Shown here: one piece after another, positions 8,356 through 15,914 of the stretch
How the letters are laid out: every line of letters starts with the position of its first letter
How positions within the stretch are numbered: the first letter of the stretch is position 1
Source of the DNA: an uncultured Lachnospiraceae bacterium
Lineage (GTDB): Bacteria > Bacillota > Clostridia > Lachnospirales > Lachnospiraceae
Reading direction: 5' to 3'
DNA: 63,918 nt
NCBI GenBank assembly: GCA_934317845.1
Contig: CAKRES010000016.1
Span: 1 to 63,918 of the forward strand
Program-made: the position numbers and the translations under genes
Notes under the pieces: model-generated
What the model saw: only the letters and a program-made list of their open reading frames with translations
The model's database searches: none
Told to the model about the DNA's origin: nothing

Positions 8356-8943
8356 ATGAATTATGAATCAATATTTGGACAATATGGCGGAATAATGCGT
8401 ACTTGTGAGCTTACAAGGGAAGGTATATCTTATCAGATGATTCAAAAGCTGATAGAGCAGGGAAGAGTAGAGAAGATTAAGTATGGATATTATCAGTGGC
8501 AGGATGAAAAGGCTTTTACAGAAGTGTCAGTAATAACGTCGCTCTTTCCTAAGGCTATTATCTGTGATGTGTCAGCAGCGATGTATTATGGCTATACGGA
8601 TCGTGTGCCCGGAGTCTGGCATATCGCTGTGGATAATAAGTCTGCAAGAAATAAATTCAAGCTGGATTTTCCTATCATAAAACCACATTTTATTGAGGCA
8701 TCCAGATTAAATATTGGTTTGAGTGAGGGAAATATAGATGGAATTACTATAAAGATTTATGACAGAGAGCGGGTTGTCTGTGATTGTCTTCGTCATATTA
8801 ATACGATGGATGGAGAGGTGTTTAATACGGTGATCCAAAGGTATATTCTTGATAAGGAAAAGGATGCTGCGAAACTAATGATGTATGCCTCAAAGCTTGG
8901 TGTGGAAAAGAAAGCAAGAAGGGTGGTTGGAGTATGGCTGTAA
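8356..8943 (+). CDS. abiEi: Type IV antitoxin, AbiEi family
   Basis: The 195-residue product starts with a winged-helix region (RTCELTREGISYQMIQKLI) and continues RVEKIKYGYYQW, typical of AbiEi-like antitoxin/transcriptional regulators. The rest is the AbiEi C-terminal domain, with VSAAMYYGYTDRVP and IYDRERVVCDCLRH as family-like segments. ATG 8356 is chosen because GGAG lies 8 nt upstream; a GTG at 8347 is in frame. It overlaps the toxin gene by 10 bp, the usual operonic layout. It should repress the operon and counter the toxin without direct binding, as known for AbiE. Confidence 0.82.
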   Translation: MNYESIFGQYGGIMRTCELTREGISYQMIQKLIEQGRVEKIKYGYYQWQDEKAFTEVSVITSLFPKAIICDVSAAMYYGYTDRVPGVWHIAVDNKSARNKFKLDFPIIKPHFIEASRLNIGLSEGNIDGITIKIYDRERVVCDCLRHINTMDGEVFNTVIQRYILDKEKDAAKLMMYASKLGVEKKARRVVGVWL

Positions 8944-9845
8944 AAGAGATAAAAGATATGGGAGCATCGGTGCTCACCAGATTAAAGAAACAGGCGAAAG
9001 AAACAGGAATCAATTACCAGACCTGTCTACAGCTTTTTGCACAGGAAGAGTTCCTTCGTAGGCTTGAAATGTCACGATATGCGGAGAATCTTGTCCTGAA
9101 AGGTGGGATGTTCTTATATACCATTTCAAATTATGAGGGAAGACCAACCATGGACATTGATTTCATGTTAAGAAGAATGTCAAATGATATAGCTGGGATA
9201 GAATCAATCACGAAGGAAATTTGTCAGACAGATACGCACAATGATTTCATTACTATGGAAGTCCTTGGAACGAGAGAAATTACTCCGGAAAAGAAATATC
9301 CCGGTATAGGTATAAATCTGATGGCTCATATCAAAAATGTAAGAATTCCATTTTCTGTTGATATTGGTGTGGATGATGTGATAGTACCTGGTGCAGTCAA
9401 GCGAACGGTGACAACCAGGCTGGAGGGTTTTAAGAAACCAAATATTTATACATATTCTTTGGAGAGCACAATGGCAGAGAAATTTGATGCCATCTTAAAG
9501 AGAATGACTGCCACCAGTAGGATGAAGGACTTTTATGATATTTACTATTGGTCGCAGATGTTTGATTTTGAAGGCAGGATGTTGCAGGAAGCAATTTTTG
9601 AAACTTTGCAGCATAGAGGAACGCCATATGAGAAAGACAGTATGAAACAAATAAGAGCATTTGATCAGAATGAATTTCTTCAAAATATGTGGAACAATTA
9701 TAATCCTGGATCAGGACTTGAGAAACCTGATTTTTCTTCCGCATTGGTACAGATTGACCGATTTATAGGTCCTGTGTATGAAATGATACTGCGAGAAGAT
9801 GAATTTTTTGGAACGTGGTCGTCGAAAGAAAATGTATGGAAATAG
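8934..9845 (+). CDS. abiEii: Nucleotidyltransferase toxin, AbiEii family
   Basis: The 303-residue product carries the AbiEii/DUF1814 nucleotidyltransferase core: LKGGMFLY (about 55-62) followed by RPTMDIDFM (about 70-78), where the DxD pair binds metal. The conserved C-terminal helix SRMKDFYDIYY supplies the further Lys/Asp motif. In AbiE systems this enzyme adds nucleotides to an RNA target and causes abortive infection when unchecked. It overlaps abiEi by 10 bp with SD GGTTGGAG inside that gene. No frameshift is seen, so the pair looks intact and is the second defence module of the island. Confidence 0.85.
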   Translation: MAVKEIKDMGASVLTRLKKQAKETGINYQTCLQLFAQEEFLRRLEMSRYAENLVLKGGMFLYTISNYEGRPTMDIDFMLRRMSNDIAGIESITKEICQTDTHNDFITMEVLGTREITPEKKYPGIGINLMAHIKNVRIPFSVDIGVDDVIVPGAVKRTVTTRLEGFKKPNIYTYSLESTMAEKFDAILKRMTATSRMKDFYDIYYWSQMFDFEGRMLQEAIFETLQHRGTPYEKDSMKQIRAFDQNEFLQNMWNNYNPGSGLEKPDFSSALVQIDRFIGPVYEMILREDEFFGTWSSKENVWK

Positions 9846-9937
9846 CCTATTTGCATCAATTATATATTATCCATAAATTCTCAGATCTATTACGAATTCG
9901 CGCAACTAGAAATAGTGAAGCAAAAGTTGACATCGAA

Positions 9938-10077
9938 GTTAGGAAGTGCTAACTCAAATACAGTGCAACTAACGGAAGCGGTGATACAGACAGGCAATTG
10001 TGCTGCCGATGAAATCGGAAGTGCATAGTGCGCCAGCGTGACATGAGCATGAAACGTAATGCGAAAGGCACCGCTTA
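9938..10077 (+). ncRNA. Densely self-complementary non-coding stretch, candidate structured RNA
   Basis: An outer 8-bp helix pairs 9976-9983 (AAGCGGTG) with 10069-10076. Inside are CCGAT/ATCGG (10006-10010 with 10014-10018), GGCA/TGCC (9993-9996 with 10004-10007, partly exclusive with the former) and GCAT/ATGC (10047-10050 with 10059-10062). A further hairpin, GTTAG/CTAAC, precedes it near 9938-9953. No long frame runs through it. It could be part of a decayed group II intron or an unrecognised RNA. I cannot assign a family, and the strand is assumed. Confidence 0.35.
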
Positions 10078-10109
10078 AATAAACTGGAATTTGGCGAAAG
10101 GTAATAGCA

Positions 10110-10758
10110 ATGAAAAAATTATTTTTTGAAACAGATCAAGATGGCTTTTATGGTACATATTATGAAAATCCTAAAGGGGCTGACTGCCAGCGATTTTGTA
10201 TGGCAGGGATTTGAGCAGGGCAAAAAGGATGGATGCAAGGAGTGGCCTGTACCCGGGACTTCTACACTTTCCTATCGTGGAAAGCCGCTTGCTTATATGC
10301 CATTTGTTTACGAACATCCAACGTATTGGGAAAAGGTTGAGGCTGAAACAAAAGGATCCGGAGATTTTATGCGCTCGACCTGTCTTTTTGCAGATTCTGA
10401 AAAGGGACGCGAACATACAGAGGAAGAAATGATAAAAATTGAAAATATCAAGGGTAAGCTTATCTTGCTTGGTGCAGACGATGACAGTCTGTGGGAGGCA
10501 GGTAAATATGTCCGGCGTATGGATCAGCGTTTGCAGAAATATCCGCACGAGTGTGAATATGAGGCTATAACGTATCAGCATGGTACGCATTTTTTGCTGC
10601 CGGAATCCATGCTTAGAATGGCACTGCCAATAGGCTTGAAATTTGTTATGCGTTTTTTTTCCCTTTCGGCAAAGAAATATCCCGATGAGTGCGAAGCGGC
10701 AAGAAAGGACATAGACAAAAGACTTTCGGCAGCACTGCATGAGTGGATTACGGTATAA
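10110..10758 (+). pseudogene. BAAT-type acyl-CoA thioesterase/hydrolase with internal deletion
   Basis: ATG 10110 begins a normal-looking N-terminus (MKKLFFETDQDGFYGTYYENP) that runs to a stop near 10212. A second frame, read from about 10180 to 10758, continues SDFVWQGFEQGKKDG and ends in a BAAT C-terminal domain containing YQHGTHFLLPE, whose His would be catalytic. The middle of the alpha/beta hydrolase, including the nucleophile elbow GxSxG, is missing and the frame shifts at about 10185. The gene is therefore an internally deleted remnant. An AA-rich SD-like GGTAATAGC precedes the ATG weakly. Confidence 0.7.
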
Positions 10759-10910
10759 TATCACACCGCAAGTTGAAAACTTTAAGTTTTCTAAACTGAA
10801 AAATCGGAAGTTATCAAATTGATTGGGAAGTATACAGGAGGTAAGGAATGACAATTCATGAATTTAGCAAAGTAAGGAGTTGCAGCAAATAAAAAGAAGT
10901 TGTGTTGTGA

Positions 10911-11132
10911 CAACTTCCAATTTGTGGAGCGGAAGAATACGCCATATATGATACAAAGGAAGCAGTTATAGCAGATGGTGTTCATGGGGATCTGGCACCT
11001 CCTGAAATTGTTCAGATGACAGGGAGTATTCATGAACATAAAGGCAAACAAGAGTTGTTTTATGTTTCTGACAGCATTTGCAAACCTGAGCAGGAAAGTC
11101 TTGTCGCAAAAGGTGCATCCGTGCTAAAATAA
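10911..11132 (+). pseudogene. Unidentified C-terminal gene fragment
   Basis: The frame from 10911 to the TAA at 11130-11132 is open without a start codon and reads as plausible protein (AEEYAIYDTKEAVIADG, then HGDLAPPEIVQM). An SD-like AGGAGG at 10837 and an ATG at 10848 lie upstream but lead quickly to stops. It looks like the tail of a truncated gene left by the rearrangements that shaped this island. I do not recognise the family. The remaining 10759-10910 shows no gene. Confidence 0.4.
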
Positions 11133-11217
11133 AGCGGTGAGCCAAGCGCAAAGCATTTGCCCACTGCAGCAATGATCGGTGCCTTGCTCAAAAAACAAAA
11201 AAAGAGGAGAGAAGCCG

Positions 11218-13194
11218 ATGAAACAAAAAGTAAAAAAGAGTATCAAAAGCCGCATTACGATACTGACGGGGCTGCTGGTCTCTGTGATCATTCTTGTACT
11301 GGTCATTAACAGTGCTGTACATCTGCGTTCCGCTCTGATCTCCAATGAGGAGCAGGTGCTTGAGATTCAGGCAGAAAACGGAGCCAATCTTGTGAATCAG
11401 TGGCTGAGCGAGCAGGAGGAGATCGTACACTCCATCCGTAACACGCTGGGACACCGCTACAAGAAGGAAGACACGGAGGCAATCATGGATTATCTGAACA
11501 TGTGTCTTTCAGAAAATGAAAATGCCCTGATGTACTACTGCTGCTATGATTATGATGGTGGTGTATTCCCGGCAGATCATTCCAAGCTGGATCTGGATCC
11601 GACAACCAGAGACTGGTGGAAGGAAGCGGAAGAAAAAAATGATCTGATCTTTACTGATCCATACAAGGATTTTGCGACAGGACAGATGATCGTAAGTATT
11701 GCGGAGCCGGTCACGATCGGAGATCAGAAAGCCATGATGCTGGCGGATATTACGATCGACAAGCTGGTGGAAATGACAAAATCGATCAGTGATGATAAAA
11801 CGGTCGATACCTTTTTGCTTGCAGCCGACGGAAGCGTGATCACGCATGCAAATAAGGCGTTTCTTCCAAAGGAAGAGGGCAATACGATACTGCCGAAGAA
11901 GGTTTCTCTTTCCATAGATAAAAGTAAGGTACAGCGGTTTACGGATTATGATGGTCAATCCAAATATGCGTCAGTTGGTACTGCGAAGCTTACCGGCTGG
12001 AAGGTGGGCGTGTGCCAGCAGGCAAGCGTGGTTCAGAAAAAAGTATTTGAAAATGTATTGTATCCACTCGTTTTAGGTTTTGTGCTGCTGATCGTGACTG
12101 TTATCATTCTGGGTGCGGCGATCAACCGGCTGCTGATCCCTGTGGCAGTTCTCAAATCATTTGTGAGAGAGAAAGTGATCGGTGAGGAGCATATTGTGGC
12201 GCAGAAAAATGAAACGGAAGAGATCAATTACCTGGTAAAAGAATTGGAAGAACGGTTCGTTGCGACGATCCGTCAGACCAAAGAAGAATCCGAAGTGATC
12301 TCTGATAAGATGTCCGATACTGCAGATAAAGTAGCAGCGATCAGCGGACATATCATGGAGATTTCCGCAACAATGCAGGAAACCGGGGCAAATGTTGACA
12401 GTCAGACAGATAGCATCAAAGAGGTTGACCGCACCTGTGAAAACATTGAAGAAGCGGTGGATCGTCTGGCAGAGGATGCACAGGATATGGCAGAGAAATC
12501 CGGTTCTATTGTAGATCGGGTAGAGGCAATGGTGCCACAGCTCATCAAGGAAAAGAACGATGCCGTAACGATGACACAGGAAACAAGAAGCCGTCTGGTA
12601 GCAGCGATCAAGGGAGCAGAAGTCATTCACGAGATCACCGCGGTATCCGGCTCTATTCAGGATATTGCAGGACAGACCAATCTGCTGGCACTTAACGCAT
12701 CGATCGAGGCAGCCCGTGCCGGAGAAGCCGGAAAGGGATTTGCAGTAGTTGCCGATGAGATCAAGAATTTAAGTGAAGTGACCAGTACCGAGATCGGAAA
12801 AGTCAATGAGATCACGAAAAACGTATTGGACAGTGTGCAGGTATTGGCAGACGAGAGCAATGCGATCCTTGCTTTCTTAGATGAGACCGTGCTTCGTTCC
12901 TACGATAAATTTGAATCGCTTGCAAACCAGTACAAGGGTGATTCTGACTACTATGCAGAGGTCAGCAGCACACTTGGCGCAAGTGCAGAGGAGCTTAGTG
13001 CATCCGTGCAGGAGATCACAGGCATCATTGGCAGTGTGGCACAGTCCCAGGAGGAACTTGGCGGAGCTGTACAGTCCGTCAATGAAAATCTGCAGGAGAT
13101 CACCTACAACAGTGAGGTTGTTTCCGAGGAAGCGGGCAATGTTTTGACAAGCATTGAAACTCTGCAGAAAACCATGGAGGGATTTCAGGTCTGA
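11218..13194 (+). CDS. Methyl-accepting chemotaxis protein with dCache-like sensor
   Basis: The 658-residue receptor has a TM helix at about 10-35 and an extracellular double-Cache-like domain to about 280. That domain includes TTRDWWKEAEEKND and TDPYKDFATGQM, resembling the Arg-Trp/Tyr-Asp pocket of amine or amino-acid sensors. A second TM and a degenerate HAMP-like linker follow, then a signalling domain. The signalling tip DIAGQTNLLALNASIEAARAG lies near residue 482. It would control CheA kinase activity at the membrane. ATG 11218 follows AAGAGGAGA. No other chemotaxis gene is in the window. It marks the return to core-like composition after the island. Confidence 0.92.
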   Translation: MKQKVKKSIKSRITILTGLLVSVIILVLVINSAVHLRSALISNEEQVLEIQAENGANLVNQWLSEQEEIVHSIRNTLGHRYKKEDTEAIMDYLNMCLSENENALMYYCCYDYDGGVFPADHSKLDLDPTTRDWWKEAEEKNDLIFTDPYKDFATGQMIVSIAEPVTIGDQKAMMLADITIDKLVEMTKSISDDKTVDTFLLAADGSVITHANKAFLPKEEGNTILPKKVSLSIDKSKVQRFTDYDGQSKYASVGTAKLTGWKVGVCQQASVVQKKVFENVLYPLVLGFVLLIVTVIILGAAINRLLIPVAVLKSFVREKVIGEEHIVAQKNETEEINYLVKELEERFVATIRQTKEESEVISDKMSDTADKVAAISGHIMEISATMQETGANVDSQTDSIKEVDRTCENIEEAVDRLAEDAQDMAEKSGSIVDRVEAMVPQLIKEKNDAVTMTQETRSRLVAAIKGAEVIHEITAVSGSIQDIAGQTNLLALNASIEAARAGEAGKGFAVVADEIKNLSEVTSTEIGKVNEITKNVLDSVQVLADESNAILAFLDETVLRSYDKFESLANQYKGDSDYYAEVSSTLGASAEELSASVQEITGIIGSVAQSQEELGGAVQSVNENLQEITYNSEVVSEEAGNVLTSIETLQKTMEGFQV

Positions 13195-13208
13195 TTGTGA
13201 AAGCCTTG

Positions 13209-13237
13209 TTGTAAATAAACAGGGAAAATGCTATAAT
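13209..13237 (+). promoter_or_regulatory. Promoter of pgi
   Basis: TTGTAA (13209-13214) and TATAAT (13232-13237) are spaced by 17 bp. A perfect 7-bp hairpin CCGGGCA/TGCCCGG (13251-13267) lies in the leader just before the SD AAAGGAGAG; it has no T-tract and may stabilise the mRNA. Confidence 0.6.
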
Positions 13238-13303
13238 AATGGAAAATGTGCCGGGCATTCTGCCCGGTAGAAAAAAGGATATAGACAAAGGAGAGATGAA
13301 ACA

Positions 13304-14644
13304 ATGGCACAGGTATCATTTAACTACAAAAATGCCGGCGTTGCAGAGCATGAAGTAGAGTACATGAAGAAACTTGTATGCGATGCAAAGGAACAGTTGG
13401 TAGCAAAAACAGGCGCAGGTAATGATTTCCTTGGATGGATCGATCTTCCGGTAGATTATGACAAAGAAGAGTTTGCCCGGATCAAGGAAGCAGCAAAGAA
13501 GATCCAGAGTGATTCAGATGTATTATTAGTTATCGGAATCGGTGGTTCTTATCTTGGAGCAAGAGCTGTGATCGAGGCAGCAAGACACAGCTTTTATAAC
13601 AATCAGCCGGATCGCAAGACACCGGAGATCTATTACTGTGGTAACAATATCAGCTCCACTTATTTACAGCATTTGATCGAAGTAGTGGGAGACCGTGATT
13701 TCTCTATCAACATGATCAGTAAATCCGGAACAACTACGGAGCCGGCGATCGCATTCCGCGTATTCCGTGAGATCCTGATCAATAAATATGGCTTAGAAGA
13801 GGCGAATAAACGTATCTACGCTACTACAGATAAAGCCAAAGGAGCATTAAAAGAGTTGGCAGATGAGCAGGGATATGATTCCTATGTTGTACCGGATGAT
13901 GTCGGAGGACGTTTCTCTGTATTGACAGCCGTTGGTCTGCTTCCAATCGCAGTAAGCGGTGCGGATATCGACCAGTTGATGGCAGGTGCAGCAAGTGCCA
14001 GAGAAAGATGCTTAAATAATGACTTTGAGAACAATGATTCTTTACAGTATGCTGCTGTTCGTAACATTTTACTGCGCAAAGGTAAGAGCGTAGAGATCTT
14101 ATGTAACTATGAGCCTGCTCTGCACTATGTATCAGAGTGGTGGAAGCAGTTATACGGAGAGTCAGAGGGTAAAGACGGCAAGGGCTTATATCCATCCAGC
14201 GCGGACTTTACCACAGACTTACATTCTTTAGGACAGTTCATTCAGGAAGGTTCTAAGAACCACTTCGAGACCGTGATCAATGTAGAAGCACCAAAGTGCG
14301 AGATCACTATGGGAACAGAGGCAGTTGATACCGACGGACTGAATTACTTATCCGGTAAGACCGTAGATTTCATCAACAAATGTGCCATGAACGGTGTAGT
14401 ATTAGCTCACGTAGATGGCGGAGTACCAAACTTAATGGTAACTGTACCAAAGATCGATGAGTTCTACTTAGGCGAGCTGATCTACTTCTTTGAGTTTGCA
14501 TGTGGTGTATCAGGATATACCTTAGGTGTAAATCCATTCAACCAGCCGGGTGTAGAGTCTTACAAGCGCAACATGTTTGCATTGCTCGGACGTCCGGGAT
14601 ACGAAGAAGAAACCAAGAAATTACAGGCAAGATTAGCAGAGTGA
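13304..14644 (+). CDS. pgi: Glucose-6-phosphate isomerase
   Basis: The 446-residue enzyme interconverts glucose 6-phosphate and fructose 6-phosphate in glycolysis. The N-terminal SIS-fold region has VLLVIGIGGSYLGARAV and the sugar-phosphate loop MISKSGTTTEPAIAF. The second family signature GKGLYPSSADFTTDLHSLGQ and the active-site Glu segment follow. Length matches the short Firmicute form (about 450 residues) rather than the 550-residue proteobacterial form. SD AAAGGAGAG precedes the start. It is monocistronic, with its own promoter and a terminator downstream. Confidence 0.97.
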   Translation: MAQVSFNYKNAGVAEHEVEYMKKLVCDAKEQLVAKTGAGNDFLGWIDLPVDYDKEEFARIKEAAKKIQSDSDVLLVIGIGGSYLGARAVIEAARHSFYNNQPDRKTPEIYYCGNNISSTYLQHLIEVVGDRDFSINMISKSGTTTEPAIAFRVFREILINKYGLEEANKRIYATTDKAKGALKELADEQGYDSYVVPDDVGGRFSVLTAVGLLPIAVSGADIDQLMAGAASARERCLNNDFENNDSLQYAAVRNILLRKGKSVEILCNYEPALHYVSEWWKQLYGESEGKDGKGLYPSSADFTTDLHSLGQFIQEGSKNHFETVINVEAPKCEITMGTEAVDTDGLNYLSGKTVDFINKCAMNGVVLAHVDGGVPNLMVTVPKIDEFYLGELIYFFEFACGVSGYTLGVNPFNQPGVESYKRNMFALLGRPGYEEETKKLQARLAE

Positions 14645-14673
14645 TCCACCTGCTGATCAATGTGTGAATGTGC

Positions 14674-14728
14674 AAAGACATATCTGCGTTACAAAGTGAA
14701 AACTTTGGCGTGGATATGTCTTTTTCTT
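14674..14728 (+). terminator. Terminator of pgi
   Basis: AAAGACATATC at 14674-14684 pairs with GATATGTCTTT ending at about 14723, with further weak pairing inside, followed by TTTTTC. It lies about 30 bp after the pgi stop. Confidence 0.75.
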
Positions 14729-14909
14729 TACGAAAAAACATAGTCAAACCGCCTATATTATGGTAAAATAAAGTACTGTGAAAAAGTCTGTTTCAGGATC
14801 GGTCGTAGGAACGAAAACGGCCGGATAATACTTTGAAAATGTGCCTGCAAAAAGACGTTTTTAAAGTGGAGTGCCCGACAGAAAGAAAAGAAATGGAAGT
14901 AGAAGACAT

Positions 14910-15866
14910 ATGAATATTGTAGTATTAGAGGCAGCGTCCATCGGGCGTGATATTGATTATGAAAGTGTTTCTCAGTTTGGTCACACAGTCTGTTATGATG
15001 TGACACCGCAGGAACTGGTGGCGGATCGTATCAAAGAGGCGGATATTGTTCTTTGCAATAAGTGCCTTTTGAATGAAGAGGTGTTACGTGAGGCAAAGAA
15101 CGTAAAACTGATCTGCGAGTGCGCGACCGGATATAACAATGTGGATATTGCTTACTGTAAGGAGCGCGGCATTGCGGTAACAAATGTAAAGGGTTATTCC
15201 ACAGAGGTAGTTGCGCAGCATACATTTGCCATGCTGTTATCGTTGTTGGAGCATTTGGATTATTATACGACCTATGTGGAGGACGGAGATTACTCCTCAC
15301 AGAATAATTTTTCCCATCTTGCCAAACCGTTCCATGAGCTTTCCGGCATGTGTTATGGCATCATTGGACTGGGGGCGATCGGACGCAAGGTAGCAGAGAT
15401 CGCTACCGCATTTGGCGCACAGGTTATTTATTATTCCGCCAGTGGCAATACGTATGACGTGCCGTATGAGGCAGTCTCCTTTGAGGAGCTTCTGACACGT
15501 TCAGATGTGGTCAGTATCCATGCGCCGCTCAATGAAAAGACAAACGGGCTGATCAATAAGGAAGCTTTTGAAAAAATGAAAAAAACGGCTGTTTTATTGA
15601 ATGTGGGCCGGGGACCGATCGTGGTAGAGAAGGATCTTGCCCGGGCGTTGGAGGATTGTGAGATCATGGCAGCAGGGCTTGATGTATTTGAGAAGGAGCC
15701 GCTTGCGATCGACAGTCCGCTTAGAAATGTCAGAGACCGTGACCGCCTGTTTTTAACTCCGCATATGGCATGGGGCAGTGTAGAAGCACGCAGACGTCTG
15801 GTGGATGATGTGTGCCAATCAATTCAGGCATTTATAAATGGAGAAAACAGAAGTCGTGTAGTATAG
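14910..15866 (+). CDS. D-isomer-specific 2-hydroxyacid dehydrogenase
   Basis: The 318-residue product has the NAD-binding motif GIIGLGAIGRKVAEIA and the family signatures LLNVGRGPIVVEKDLARAL and EKEPLAID. The catalytic His is in the TPHMAWGS segment, and Arg and Glu occupy the usual positions. Such enzymes reduce 2-keto acids to D-2-hydroxy acids (lactate, glycerate or hydroxyisocaproate types); substrate cannot be fixed by eye. ATG 14910 starts the Rossmann-like MNIVVLEAAS; an in-frame GTG at 14871 adds only basic residues. The upstream region 14729-14909 holds only a possible TAAAAT box near 14763. It ends 48 bp before the signalling gene downstream. Confidence 0.9.
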   Translation: MNIVVLEAASIGRDIDYESVSQFGHTVCYDVTPQELVADRIKEADIVLCNKCLLNEEVLREAKNVKLICECATGYNNVDIAYCKERGIAVTNVKGYSTEVVAQHTFAMLLSLLEHLDYYTTYVEDGDYSSQNNFSHLAKPFHELSGMCYGIIGLGAIGRKVAEIATAFGAQVIYYSASGNTYDVPYEAVSFEELLTRSDVVSIHAPLNEKTNGLINKEAFEKMKKTAVLLNVGRGPIVVEKDLARALEDCEIMAAGLDVFEKEPLAIDSPLRNVRDRDRLFLTPHMAWGSVEARRRLVDDVCQSIQAFINGENRSRVV

Positions 15867-15914
15867 CTGTGACACACGAAAGTGAAAATGCAGACAAAGA
15901 AGGGAGGTGCAGCT

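Noticed and set aside
10171..10854. Minus-strand frame of 227 codons antisense to the broken hydrolase
   Set aside because: Translation is Phe/Cys/His-rich without domains and lies wholly opposite a recognisable BAAT C-terminal domain. It is a shadow frame.
1..11170. Integrated prophage or complete conjugative element
   Set aside because: No integrase, capsid, portal, relaxase or attachment-site repeat is seen. Only defence genes and gene fragments are supported.
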